The translations under genes and the position numbers were made by a program. This document shows, one piece after another, positions 33,117 to 41,559 of a stretch of 64,000 nt of DNA (position 1 is its first letter; each line of letters begins with the position of its first letter). This DNA is from Inquilinus ginsengisoli_A (GTDB taxonomy: Bacteria; Pseudomonadota; Alphaproteobacteria; DSM-16000; Inquilinaceae). The stretch lies in assembly GCF_031453975.1 (NCBI RefSeq), contig NZ_JAVDPW010000004.1, positions 62,001 through 126,000 of the forward strand, in the 5' to 3' direction. Under the pieces are notes generated by a model. It did no database searches. It saw only the letters and a program-made list of their open reading frames with translations, and was not told the origin of the DNA.

Positions 33117-34505
33117 ATGAACCTATTCGTTCATCTCGTCTTGCGTCTCGCCGGCGTCGTTCTGGTCTGCCTGGCCTGTGCCGTCGGCTGGGTGCTGATC
33201 GACACCCATCGCGCCATCGAGAAGGAGGCGTCGGCATCCGCCGACCGGGTCGCCAACGCGCTGGAGACGCTCTACTGGCGCGAACTGCTGTGGCGCGGCG
33301 GGCTCAGCCGGGAGCATCTGGTGCCCATCCCGGACTGGGAAACGATGGCGACCATGAAGGTCATCTCGCCGGGCGTCTGCATCACCGTCACTCCCGGCAA
33401 CGAAGCGCCGCGGCGCCTGTGCAGCCAGCTGGAAACGATCAGCGACCCGGCACCGGCCTGGTTCCAGGCCTTCTACGACCATGTCTTCGGCGCCTATGCG
33501 CGGGTCGAGCGGCCCCTGACGGCGCGGCAGCCGATGGCCGGGGTGGTCGCCGCCGAACCGGATCGCGGCGCCGCGGTGCGCCAGGCCTGGCAGCGCACCG
33601 ATGTCGTGCTCAGCGTCGCGGCGCTGCTCGCCGCCGGGATCGGCGTCCTGGCCGCCGCGGTCATCGGGCAATCGCTGATGCCGGCCCGGACCATCGTCGC
33701 CGGCCTGCGGCGGCTGGAGCGCGGCGACTACAGCTATCGCCTGCCCGGCTATCGCACGGCGGAGTTCGACCGGATCTCCCGCGCGGTGAACGACCTGACC
33801 TCCCGCCTGGCGGAGACGACGGCGCAGCGCATGGCGCTGACCAACCGCCTGTTCCAGGTGCAGGAGGAGGAGCGCCGGGCGCTGGCGCGGGATCTGCATG
33901 ACGAGTTCGGCCAGTGCCTCGCCGCGGTCGGCGCCCTGGCCACGGTGATCGAGCTGGAGGCGGCGGACCGCCCCGACCTCGCCAAGGACGCGCGCTCGAT
34001 CCGCGAGACCAGCAAGCGGATGACGGCGACGCTGCGCGGCGCCCTGGCCCGGCTGCGCTCGCAGGAGGTCGAGGAACTCGGCCTGGAGGCCAGCCTGGCC
34101 CAGCTCGTCGCCGGGTGGAACGCGCAGAAGGACCGGCAGGCGGCCTTCCATCTCGACATCGTGGGCAACCTCGCCGGGCTGCCCGAGGCGACCAGCCTGA
34201 GCATCTACCGCATCGCCCAGGAATGCCTGACCAACGCCGCCCGCCACGGCAAGCCGCGCGATGTCCGCCTGCAGGTGCAGCGTGTGGATGCGGAAGGACG
34301 CGACGCCGTCGCGGTCAGTGTCGAGGATGACGGCGGCGGCACCCTGTCCCGGCTGGGCTGGGCCCCGGGCTACGGCATCCTCGGCATCCGCGAGCGGGTC
34401 ACGGCGCTGGGCGGCAGCCTGTCGATCAGCCAGGCACGGTGGGGCGTGCGCGTTGCCGCCCTGATCCCCTTGATGCCCGCCCGCGAGGCGTCGGCCCCGG
34501 CATGA
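33117..34505 (+). CDS. Sensor histidine kinase, NarL-partner (HisKA_3) type
   Basis: The 462-residue protein has two membrane helices (about 6-29 and 163-187) enclosing a periplasmic sensor of about 130 residues with two Cys (VCITV, RLCSQ). A HAMP linker follows, then a HisKA_3 dimerisation helix with the phospho-acceptor His261 in ARDLHDEFGQ. The HATPase domain has the N box AQECLTNAARHG (Asn373), the G1 box DDGGG and the G2 box GYGILGIRERV. It overlaps the response-regulator gene by four bases. The signal is unknown; the divergent MotA/ExbB-like operon is a plausible target. Confidence 0.94.
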   Translation: MNLFVHLVLRLAGVVLVCLACAVGWVLIDTHRAIEKEASASADRVANALETLYWRELLWRGGLSREHLVPIPDWETMATMKVISPGVCITVTPGNEAPRRLCSQLETISDPAPAWFQAFYDHVFGAYARVERPLTARQPMAGVVAAEPDRGAAVRQAWQRTDVVLSVAALLAAGIGVLAAAVIGQSLMPARTIVAGLRRLERGDYSYRLPGYRTAEFDRISRAVNDLTSRLAETTAQRMALTNRLFQVQEEERRALARDLHDEFGQCLAAVGALATVIELEAADRPDLAKDARSIRETSKRMTATLRGALARLRSQEVEELGLEASLAQLVAGWNAQKDRQAAFHLDIVGNLAGLPEATSLSIYRIAQECLTNAARHGKPRDVRLQVQRVDAEGRDAVAVSVEDDGGGTLSRLGWAPGYGILGIRERVTALGGSLSISQARWGVRVAALIPLMPAREASAPA

Positions 34506-35167
34506 CCGAGCTGACCATCCTGCTGGTCGACGACCACCCCGTGGTGCGGGAGGGCTATCGCCGGCTGCTGGAGCGGACCCCGGGCTACAAGGTCGTGGCG
34601 GAGGCCCATGACGCCACGTCCGCCTACCAAGCCTATCAGAAGTCCAGGCCCGACGTGGTGGTGATGGACCTCTCGCTGCCCGGCATCGGCGGGATCGAGG
34701 CGCTGCGTCACATCCGGCAATGGGACCGCGACGCACGCATCCTGATCTTCACCATGCACAGCGGCGCCGGCTTCGCCCTGAAAGCGTTCGAGGCGGGCGC
34801 TGCCGGCTACGTCACCAAGGGCAGCGACGCCGCCGAGCTGGTCAGCTCCATCGCGGTCGTCGCCCGGGGCGGCCGGGCCATGAGCGACGACGTGGCCCGG
34901 GAGATCGCCGCCGAGCGCCTTGCCCGCCCGAGCTCCCTGCTGGACGAGCTCAGCCCGCGCGAGACCGAGATCCTCCGCCTCGTCGCCTCGGGCTGGTCGG
35001 ACGAGGAGATCTCGGCCTCGCTGCATCTCAGCCTCAAGACCGTCCGCAACTACCATTATCAGATCAAGGCCAAGGTCGGCGCCCGCACCGACGCCCATCT
35101 GGTGTGGCTCGCCATCGGCATGGGCCTGGTTCAGGCGGAGCAGCAGGGCGCGCGGCCACCGCGGTAA
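34502..35167 (+). CDS. Response regulator, NarL/FixJ family
   Basis: This 221-residue protein has a receiver domain with the acidic pair Asp10/Asp11, phospho-acceptor Asp56 in VVMDLSLPG, the Thr in IFTMHS and Lys in GYVTKGSD. A LuxR-type helix-turn-helix follows at about 152-210 (LSPRETEILRLVASGWSDEEISASLHLSLKTVRNYHYQIKAKV). It is the partner of the overlapping kinase gene. A C-terminal tail of basic residues (QQGARPPR) ends the chain. Confidence 0.95.
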   Translation: MTELTILLVDDHPVVREGYRRLLERTPGYKVVAEAHDATSAYQAYQKSRPDVVVMDLSLPGIGGIEALRHIRQWDRDARILIFTMHSGAGFALKAFEAGAAGYVTKGSDAAELVSSIAVVARGGRAMSDDVAREIAAERLARPSSLLDELSPRETEILRLVASGWSDEEISASLHLSLKTVRNYHYQIKAKVGARTDAHLVWLAIGMGLVQAEQQGARPPR

Positions 35168-35227
35168 TCCCGCGGCGTCGCGGATTCCGGGTACAAGCAT
35201 CCTGGTTGCGGATTCGAAGGATTCGAC

Positions 35228-36154
35228 ATGTCAGGACTCGGGGTGACGCTGCTGGATGGCGGCATGGGGCGGCAGCTGGCCCGGATGGGGGCCCCGTTCC
35301 GGCAGCCGGAATGGTCGGCGCTGGCGCTGATGGAGGCGCCGGAGACGGTGCAGGCGGCGCATGAGGCCTTCATCGCCGCCGGGGCGGAGGTGATCACCAC
35401 CAACAGCTATGCGCTGGTGCCCTTCCACATCGGCGAGGACCGCTTCGCCGCCCGGGGCCTGGATCTGGCCGACCTGTCCGGCCGGCTGGCCCGCCGGGCC
35501 GCGGCGGGGGCGCCGGCCCGGGTGCGCGTGGCGGGATCGCTGCCGCCGCTGTTCGGGTCCTATCGCCCGGACCTGTTCCAGCCCGAGCGCGCGCCGGAGA
35601 TCGCAGAGATCCTGGTCGCTGGGCTGGCGCCGCATGTCGATCTCTGGCTGGCCGAGACGCAGAGCTCGATCGGCGAGGCGGCCGCCGCGGCGGCCGCCGT
35701 GGCCGGGCACGGCAAGCCGCTCTGGATCTCCTACACCATCGAGGACGAGCGCCCCGAGCCCGGCGCGCCGCGCCTGCGGTCCGGGGAACCGGCCGCGGCA
35801 GCGGTTCGGGCGGCGCTGGATCTCGGCGCGGCGGCCGTGCTGTTCAACTGCAGCCAGCCCGAGGCGATGGGCGATGCCATCGCCGCCGCAGTCCGCGTCG
35901 TCGGCAACGCCGGCTCGGCGGCCCGGATCGGCGTCTATGCCAATGCCTTCCCGCCCCAGCCGGAGGATGCCGCCGCCAATGACGGCCTGTCGGACCTGCG
36001 GGCCGACCTGGATCCCGACAGCTATCTCGGCTGGATCCGGCGCTGGGCCGGGCTGGGCGCCTCGCTGGTCGGCGGCTGCTGCGGCATCGGGCCGGAGCAC
36101 ATCGCCCGCCTGCGGGCGGCGCTGCCGGACCTGGCCGCCGCCACGGCACGCTGA
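35228..36154 (+). CDS. Homocysteine S-methyltransferase-family protein
   Basis: The 308-residue protein has the zinc-thiolate pattern of the family: the first Cys in LFNCSQPEAM and the CC pair in LVGGCCGIGPEHI near the C-terminus. The N-terminal LLDGGMGRQL and GAEVITTNSYAL are typical for MmuM/HMT enzymes. It should methylate homocysteine from S-methylmethionine, SAM or a betaine-type donor. It stands 60 bases after the response regulator on the same strand. The donor cannot be told from sequence. Confidence 0.92.
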   Translation: MSGLGVTLLDGGMGRQLARMGAPFRQPEWSALALMEAPETVQAAHEAFIAAGAEVITTNSYALVPFHIGEDRFAARGLDLADLSGRLARRAAAGAPARVRVAGSLPPLFGSYRPDLFQPERAPEIAEILVAGLAPHVDLWLAETQSSIGEAAAAAAAVAGHGKPLWISYTIEDERPEPGAPRLRSGEPAAAAVRAALDLGAAAVLFNCSQPEAMGDAIAAAVRVVGNAGSAARIGVYANAFPPQPEDAAANDGLSDLRADLDPDSYLGWIRRWAGLGASLVGGCCGIGPEHIARLRAALPDLAAATAR

Positions 36155-36183
36155 CCAACTTTCAGTCGTTTTTGTTCGACATG

Positions 36184-36213
36184 TTGACGACGGGCAACGT
36201 CGTGCGGTACGAC
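36184..36213 (+). promoter_or_regulatory. Putative sigma-70 promoter of the aldolase/GntR/ABC cluster
   Basis: TTGACG (36184-36189) and TACGAC (36208-36213) are spaced by 18 bases. The transcription start would fall inside the adjacent palindrome. Confidence 0.5.
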
Positions 36214-36224
36214 TGACATGTCAG
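36213..36224. promoter_or_regulatory. Putative GntR/FCD operator
   Basis: CTGACATGTCAG is a perfect 12-base palindrome overlapping the predicted transcript start, 52 bases upstream of the aldolase GTG. The regulator encoded two genes on is the likely ligand-responsive repressor. Confidence 0.55.
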
Positions 36225-36275
36225 TTACAGCAACTTGACCGCGCGATCGCCGCGCGGCAGCCGCAGGAAGCGAAA

Positions 36276-37175
36276 GTGCCCCAACCTCGCGAGCGTTTCG
36301 GCCTGTCCGCGGCCCTGACCGTCCCGTTCCGGCCGGACGGGGTGGTCGATCTCCTGCGCCTGGTGGCGCATGCCCGCTGGTGCCTGGCGCATGGCTGCCG
36401 CACCGTCACCGCCTTCGGCACCACCGGCGAGGGTGCCTCGTTTTCGCTGTCCGACCGCGAGCAGCTGTTCGGCGCCTTCGCCGCGGTCGGCATCGACGGG
36501 CGGCAGGTGGTCGGCGGAGTCTCCGCCTCCTCGGCCGAGGATGCGGCGGTGCAGGCGCGCCTGGCCCTCGATTTCGGTGCCGACGCGGTGCTGCTGCCGC
36601 CGCCCTTCTACTTCAAGGGCGTCAGCGACGACGGGCTGTTCGCCTGGTTCGCCCGGGTGTTCGAACTGCTGGGCGGCGCCGCGCGCGACGTCATCCTCTA
36701 TCACATCCCGTCGGTCACCCAGGTGCCGCTGTCTATCGAGCTGATCGGCCGGCTGCGCGCCGCCTTCCCCGAGGTGATCCGCGGCGTGAAGGACTCCTCC
36801 GGCGACTGGGCCTATGCCGAACAGCTGCTGGCGGCGCATCGCGACCTCGCCATCCTGATCGGCGACGAGCGCTGCCTCGCCGCCGGCGTCCGGCTCGGCG
36901 GCCAGGGTGCGATCTCCGGCCTCGCCAACGCCTATCCGCAGGCGATGCTGCCGATGGTGCAGGACGGGCGCGACGACGACCGCATCCGGCGGCTGGTCGA
37001 CGCGGTGCTGGCCCATCCGGTGATCCCGGCGGTCAAGGCCCTGGTCGCCCATCGCAGCGGCGACCCGGCCTGGCTGGCGGTGCGGTCGCCGCTGGTGCCG
37101 CTGTCGGCCGACGCCGCGGCACGGCTCGGCGCGGTGGCGGACGGCCTGTTCACCGACCGGGCGGCCGCCGGATGA
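36276..37175 (+). CDS. DapA/N-acetylneuraminate lyase-family aldolase
   Basis: The GTG at 36276, after AGGAAG, opens a 299-residue TIM-barrel class I aldolase. Markers are GTTGEG at about 48-53, Tyr142 in ILYHIPS and the Schiff-base Lys172 in IRGVKDSSGDW, plus GDERCLAAGVRLGGQGAISGLAN. The family covers dihydrodipicolinate synthase, NanA, 2-keto-3-deoxygluconate aldolase and relatives. Linkage to a GntR/FCD regulator and an ABC importer favours a catabolic sugar-acid role over lysine synthesis. It overlaps the regulator gene by four bases. Confidence 0.9.
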   Translation: MPQPRERFGLSAALTVPFRPDGVVDLLRLVAHARWCLAHGCRTVTAFGTTGEGASFSLSDREQLFGAFAAVGIDGRQVVGGVSASSAEDAAVQARLALDFGADAVLLPPPFYFKGVSDDGLFAWFARVFELLGGAARDVILYHIPSVTQVPLSIELIGRLRAAFPEVIRGVKDSSGDWAYAEQLLAAHRDLAILIGDERCLAAGVRLGGQGAISGLANAYPQAMLPMVQDGRDDDRIRRLVDAVLAHPVIPAVKALVAHRSGDPAWLAVRSPLVPLSADAAARLGAVADGLFTDRAAAG

Positions 37176-37840
37176 GCGGGCTGGCGGAGGAGCGCGAACC
37201 GCTGAAGCTGCGCGAGAAGGCGTATGACAGCTTCACGCAGCATCTCCTTGCCAACAGCCTGCACGCCGGGCAGTTCATCTCGCAGCGCGAGCTGGTGGAG
37301 CTGACCCAGATGCCGCTTGGCGCGATCCGCGAGCTGGTGCCGCGGCTGGAGGCCGAGGGCCTGATCAAGACCGTGCCGCAGCGCGGCATGCAGATCATGC
37401 ACATCGACCTGACCATGATCCGCGACGCCTACCAGTTCCGCCTGTTCCTGGAGAAGGAGGCGACCGCCGCCTTCACCCGGACGGCGCCGGATTCGACGCT
37501 GGCGGCGCTGCGGGCGCAGCACGAGGAGATCATCGCCCGGGCGCAGCGCGAGGGCACGACGCCGGAGGTGGTGGACGCCGCCCAGGCGACGGACTGGGGG
37601 CTGCACGACACCATCATCGACGCGCTGGGCAACGAGATCATCTCCAAGGCCTATCGCGTCAACTCGATCAAGATCCGGCTGATCCGGCGCGAGCTGGTCG
37701 GCATCGCCGGGCTGGTGGTGCCGGTGATGCGGGAGCATCTCGGCATCCTCGACGCGATCGAAAGCCGCGACCCGGCCCGGGCGGCGGAGGCCATCGCCGC
37801 GCACATCGCCAATGCCCGCAACCGCGCCCTCGGGCTATAG
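37172..37840 (+). CDS. GntR-family regulator, FCD subfamily
   Basis: The 222-residue protein has an N-terminal winged helix (SQRELVELTQMPLGAIRELVPRLEAEGLIKTVPQRGMQI, about 30-70) and an all-helical FCD domain with metal-binding-type Asp/His residues (DWGLHDTIIDALGN, VMREHLGILDAI, AAHIANARN). FCD regulators usually repress sugar-acid catabolic operons and bind an intermediate. Position between the aldolase and the transporter genes supports local control, probably through the palindrome at 36213-36224. Confidence 0.92.
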   Translation: MSGLAEEREPLKLREKAYDSFTQHLLANSLHAGQFISQRELVELTQMPLGAIRELVPRLEAEGLIKTVPQRGMQIMHIDLTMIRDAYQFRLFLEKEATAAFTRTAPDSTLAALRAQHEEIIARAQREGTTPEVVDAAQATDWGLHDTIIDALGNEIISKAYRVNSIKIRLIRRELVGIAGLVVPVMREHLGILDAIESRDPARAAEAIAAHIANARNRALGL

Positions 37841-37904
37841 CGTAGGCGCATCGGAACAGCCGGGCAGGAAGCCCGGCGCAATCAGATCCAGGGAGGATCA
37901 CACC

Positions 37905-39236
37905 ATGGCGTTCTCGTCACCCCTCAGCCGCCGGTCGCTGCTGGCCGGCACCGCGGCCTTCGCCGCCGCGGCCGCCCTGCCCCGGATCCGTCCGGCCTTC
38001 GCCGCGCCGGACTGGAAGAAGTATGCCGGCACCCACATCGAGGTGAACCTGGTCAAGAGCCCGCGCAGCGAGACCATCGCCCGGAACCTCAAGGAATTCA
38101 CCGACCTGACCGGCATCGATGTCGGGCTGGAGCAGACGCCGGAGCAGCAGCAGCGGCAGAAGGCGGTGATCGAGTTCAACAGCGGCGCGCCGAGCTTCGA
38201 CGTCATCCATCTCAGCTACCATGTGCAGAAGCGGATGTTCGAGAAGGGCGGCTGGCTGGCCGACCTGCGGCCGTTCCTGGCCGACCCGGCCCTGGCCGAT
38301 CCGGCCGTCAGCCTGACCGACTTCTCCAGCGCCGGCCTGGCCTACGCCACCGCCGATAACGGCGCCATCGGCAGCCTGCCGCTCAGCGTCGACTACTGGA
38401 TCATCTACTGGAACAAGGAGCTGTTCGCGGCCAAGGGGCTGAAATACCCGGCTAGCTTCGAGGAGCTGGTGTCCGCCGCCGAGGCGCTGACCGACCCGGC
38501 CGCCGGCACCTACGGCTTCGTCGCCCGCGGCATGAAGAACGCCAATGTCCCGGTCTGGACCTCGTTCATGCTCGGCAACGGCGTCGCCCCGCTCGCCGCG
38601 GACCGCAGCCTGGCCACCACCTCCGACGGCGCGCTCGAGGCAGCAAAGCTGTATCAGCGCCTGCTGACGAAGGCGGCCCCTCCCGGCGTCGCCGGCTTCA
38701 ACTGGAACGAGTGCCAGTCGGCCTTCCTGCAGGGCAAGGTCGGCATGTGGCTGGACGGCGTCGGTTTCGCCAAGCCGCTGGAGGACCCGAAGCTGTCGCG
38801 CGTGGTCGGCAAGACCGGCTACGGCGTCATGCCGAAAGGCCCGAAGGACCAGGCCTCCGCCACCTTCGGCGACGGCATCGGCGTGGCCGCGGCCAGCGAG
38901 AACAAGGAGGCCGCGTTCCTGTTCTGCCAATGGGCGGTATCCCGCACGGTGCAGGCCGACCTGCTGCAAAGCGGCTCGGGCGTGCCGTTCCGCACCTCGA
39001 TCCTGGACGATGCCGAGGTGCGCAAGGGCGTGACCCTGCCGGCCGATTGGATCGACGCCGTCGTCGGCTCGTCCAAGGTCAGCAAGCTCGGCCTGCCGGT
39101 GATCGTGCCGGTCACCGAGTTCCGCGACATCTTCGGCATTGCCCTGACCAACATCGCCGGCGGGGCCGACCCGGCGGCCGAGCTGGCCAAGGCGACCGAG
39201 CAGTTCAAGCCGATCCTGGCCAAGAGCGAGGCCTGA
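37905..39236 (+). CDS. ABC transporter substrate-binding protein, Tat-exported
   Basis: The 443-residue protein begins with a twin-arginine signal (SPLSRRSLLAGTAAFAAAAALP, cleavage near AFA-APD) after a strong RBS (GGGAGGAT). It has the extracellular family 1 (sugar) binding-protein layout: KSPRSETIARNLKEFTDLTGIDVGLEQ, a SVDYWIIYWNKELFAAKGLKYPASFEELVSAAEAL hinge region, and later GKVGMWLDG. It should deliver a sugar or sugar acid to the two permeases that follow directly. The ligand is unknown. Confidence 0.94.
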   Translation: MAFSSPLSRRSLLAGTAAFAAAAALPRIRPAFAAPDWKKYAGTHIEVNLVKSPRSETIARNLKEFTDLTGIDVGLEQTPEQQQRQKAVIEFNSGAPSFDVIHLSYHVQKRMFEKGGWLADLRPFLADPALADPAVSLTDFSSAGLAYATADNGAIGSLPLSVDYWIIYWNKELFAAKGLKYPASFEELVSAAEALTDPAAGTYGFVARGMKNANVPVWTSFMLGNGVAPLAADRSLATTSDGALEAAKLYQRLLTKAAPPGVAGFNWNECQSAFLQGKVGMWLDGVGFAKPLEDPKLSRVVGKTGYGVMPKGPKDQASATFGDGIGVAAASENKEAAFLFCQWAVSRTVQADLLQSGSGVPFRTSILDDAEVRKGVTLPADWIDAVVGSSKVSKLGLPVIVPVTEFRDIFGIALTNIAGGADPAAELAKATEQFKPILAKSEA

Positions 39237-39240
39237 GCCG

Positions 39241-40173
39241 ATGACCGCTGCCGACGCCGAGGTGGGACGGAGACAACGCGTGCGGGCGCGGCGGCCGAAT
39301 GCCGTCGCGCCGACCCTGCGCACCTACCTGCCCTTCATCCTGCCGGCGGTGGTGGTGGTCGGGGCGGTGATCATCTTCCCCTGGGCCTTCACCGGCTGGG
39401 TCAGCCTGCATGACTGGCAGGCCACCGGCGCCGGCGGCTTCATCGGCCTCGACAACTATGCCCGCCTATTCGCCGATGCCCGCTTCGGCGAGGCGGTGTG
39501 GCACACCCTGCTGTACACCGTCCTGTCGGTGCTGCTGCCGCTGGTCCTCGGGCTGGCGGCGGCGCTGGTGTTCAACGAGCGCTTCCCGCTGCGCGGCCTG
39601 GCCCGCGGCATCGTGATCATGCCGATGATGGCAACCCCGGTCGCCATCGCCCTGGTCTGGACCATGATGTTCCACCCGCAGCTCGGCGTGCTGAACTACC
39701 TGCTCAGCCTGGTCGGGCTGCCGCCTTCGCTCTGGGTGTTCGACCAGGCCACGGTGATCCCGTCGCTGGTGCTGGTCGAGACCTGGCAGTGGACGCCGCT
39801 GGTGATGCTGATCGTGCTCGGCGGCCTGTCCGCCCTGCCGACGGAGCCCTATGAGAGCGCCCAGATCGACGGCGCCAGCTGGCTGCAGCAGTTTCGCTAC
39901 CTGACCCTGCCGATGATCTCGCCCTTCCTGATGGTGGCGGTGATCATCCGCTCGATCGACGCGCTGAAGAGCTTCGACATCATCTACGCCATCACCCAGG
40001 GCGGCCCGGGCACGGCGTCGGAGACGATCAACATCTACCTCTACACCCAGGCCTTCAGCTTCTACGACATCGGCTACGGCTCGGCGATCGCGGTGGTGTT
40101 CTTCGGCATCGTCGTCGCCATGTCCCTGGCGCTGCTGTGGCTGCGCCAGCGCGCCAAGCTTGCGGCCACCTGA
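39241..40173 (+). CDS. ABC transporter permease (MalF-like)
   Basis: This 310-residue protein has six hydrophobic segments and the EAA loop EPYESAQIDGASWLQQFRYLTLPMISP (about 200-226), which contacts the ATPase. It starts four bases after the binding-protein stop. With the next gene it forms the transmembrane channel of a carbohydrate-uptake (CUT1) ABC transporter. The N-terminus before the first helix is basic, as expected for cytoplasmic location. Confidence 0.94.
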   Translation: MTAADAEVGRRQRVRARRPNAVAPTLRTYLPFILPAVVVVGAVIIFPWAFTGWVSLHDWQATGAGGFIGLDNYARLFADARFGEAVWHTLLYTVLSVLLPLVLGLAAALVFNERFPLRGLARGIVIMPMMATPVAIALVWTMMFHPQLGVLNYLLSLVGLPPSLWVFDQATVIPSLVLVETWQWTPLVMLIVLGGLSALPTEPYESAQIDGASWLQQFRYLTLPMISPFLMVAVIIRSIDALKSFDIIYAITQGGPGTASETINIYLYTQAFSFYDIGYGSAIAVVFFGIVVAMSLALLWLRQRAKLAAT

Positions 40174-40187
40174 GGAGGCCCCAGATC

Positions 40188-41018
40188 ATGTCCCGCCCCC
40201 TCTCGAAGATCCTGCGCCGCGCCGCCCTGTATTTCACCGTGCTGGTGATCGTGTCGCCGGCGCTGCTGTTCTTTCTGTGGATGCTGTCGCTGTCGCTGAA
40301 GCCGGAGGTCGACAACATCAGCTATCCGCCGGTGCTGATCCCGACCACCCTGGCCTGGAGCAACTACGCCCAGGTCTTCGCCGAGAACTCCTTCGGCCGC
40401 TACTTCATCAACAGCCTGATCGTCACCGGCAGCGCCACGCTGATCGGCCTGGTGATCGGCGCCCCGGCCGCCTACGGCATCGCCCGGGCCAAGGCCACCA
40501 AGCTGTCCGTCGTCGTCATGATCGCGCGGATGACGCCGGGCCTCAGCTACCTGATCCCGCTGTTCCTGATGTTCCGCTGGCTGGGGCTGATGGGCACGCT
40601 GTGGCCGCAGATCATCACCCATCTGGTGATCACCCTGCCGATCGTGATCTGGGTCCTGATCAGCTACTTCGAGGCCCTGCCGATCGAGCTGGAGGAGGCC
40701 GGGCGGATCGACGGTGCCAACCGCTGGCAGGTGTTCCGCCATGTCGTGCTGCCGCTGACCCGGCCGGGCCTGACCGTGGCGATGCTGCTGGCCTTCATCT
40801 TCTCCTGGAACAACTTCGTCTTCGGCATCGTGCTGGCCGGGCGCACCACCCGCACCCTGCCGGTCGCGGTCTACAACTCGCTGACCTTCGAGCAGGTCAG
40901 CTGGGGCCCGCTCTCGGCCGCGGCGCTGGTGGTGATCCTGCCGGTGCTGGTGCTGACCATCGTCGCCCAGAAGCAGATCGTCGCCGGGCTGACCTCGGGG
41001 GCCGTGAAGGGCGGCTGA
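40188..41018 (+). CDS. ABC transporter permease (MalG-like)
   Basis: The 276-residue partner permease has six membrane segments and the EAA loop LPIELEEAGRIDGANRWQVFRHVVLPLTRP. The ATG at 40188 follows TGAGGAGG. It is the last gene of the cluster: no ATP-binding subunit gene follows or precedes, so the importer must borrow an ATPase encoded elsewhere (MsiK-type sharing is known for CUT1 systems). After it, the sequence becomes AT-rich. Confidence 0.94.
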   Translation: MSRPLSKILRRAALYFTVLVIVSPALLFFLWMLSLSLKPEVDNISYPPVLIPTTLAWSNYAQVFAENSFGRYFINSLIVTGSATLIGLVIGAPAAYGIARAKATKLSVVVMIARMTPGLSYLIPLFLMFRWLGLMGTLWPQIITHLVITLPIVIWVLISYFEALPIELEEAGRIDGANRWQVFRHVVLPLTRPGLTVAMLLAFIFSWNNFVFGIVLAGRTTRTLPVAVYNSLTFEQVSWGPLSAAALVVILPVLVLTIVAQKQIVAGLTSGAVKGG

Positions 41019-41142
41019 GCCGGCCCTTCACCCGAATCGTCCAACCCTACCCCAATTGGATCATTTGCAAATTGGATAAAATGCCGTAGTTTGTAGGTAT
41101 ATAGTCATTATCACAAGACACCTGCCGGATCAGGGGTGTACC

Positions 41143-41559
41143 ATGTCATTCAGCCAATTCATCAATTACATAAATCTGCCGGCGGCGGCGCCTGAGACCG
41201 CCATCCTTGAGTCGCCGATCGGGCAGATGGATGCCATCCTCTCCCTGCGGCAGGATGCCTATGACATCCTGGGCAAACTGCGGTACGTCCGCGAAACCTG
41301 GGCCGACAGCGACGTGCCGCCGGCGCAGGAGCGCTGGGTGCTGCGCCAGATCCTGCAGTGCCTGACGGTCAGCCGCAATCCGACGTCGGGGGACGGGATC
41401 GACCGGATCGCCGCCGCCGGCCAGCTGCTGTCGCTGCTGGTCGACATGCCGGGCGCCGCGTTCGAGGCCGACGATGCGGATGATGTCGGATACGACCTGG
41501 TGGATTTCGACGCCGATCTCGACGATGCGGAAAGGCTGGTCGCCGGCGCCCCGTCATAG
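41143..41559 (+). CDS. Unrecognised small acidic protein (138 residues)
   Basis: The protein begins MSFSQFINYINLPAAAPETAI, with a helical middle (MDAILSLRQDAYDILGKLRYVRETW, RWVLRQILQCLTV) and a very acidic C-terminal half (EADDADDVGYDLVDFDADLDDAERL). There is no signal peptide or membrane segment, and I recognise no family. Its ATG is preceded by an AT-rich stretch of about 90 bases, unlike the rest of the window, and the first codons are also less GC-rich, which hints at a different origin. It converges on the SRPBCC gene with a six-base overlap of the ends. Confidence 0.7.
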   Translation: MSFSQFINYINLPAAAPETAILESPIGQMDAILSLRQDAYDILGKLRYVRETWADSDVPPAQERWVLRQILQCLTVSRNPTSGDGIDRIAAAGQLLSLLVDMPGAAFEADDADDVGYDLVDFDADLDDAERLVAGAPS

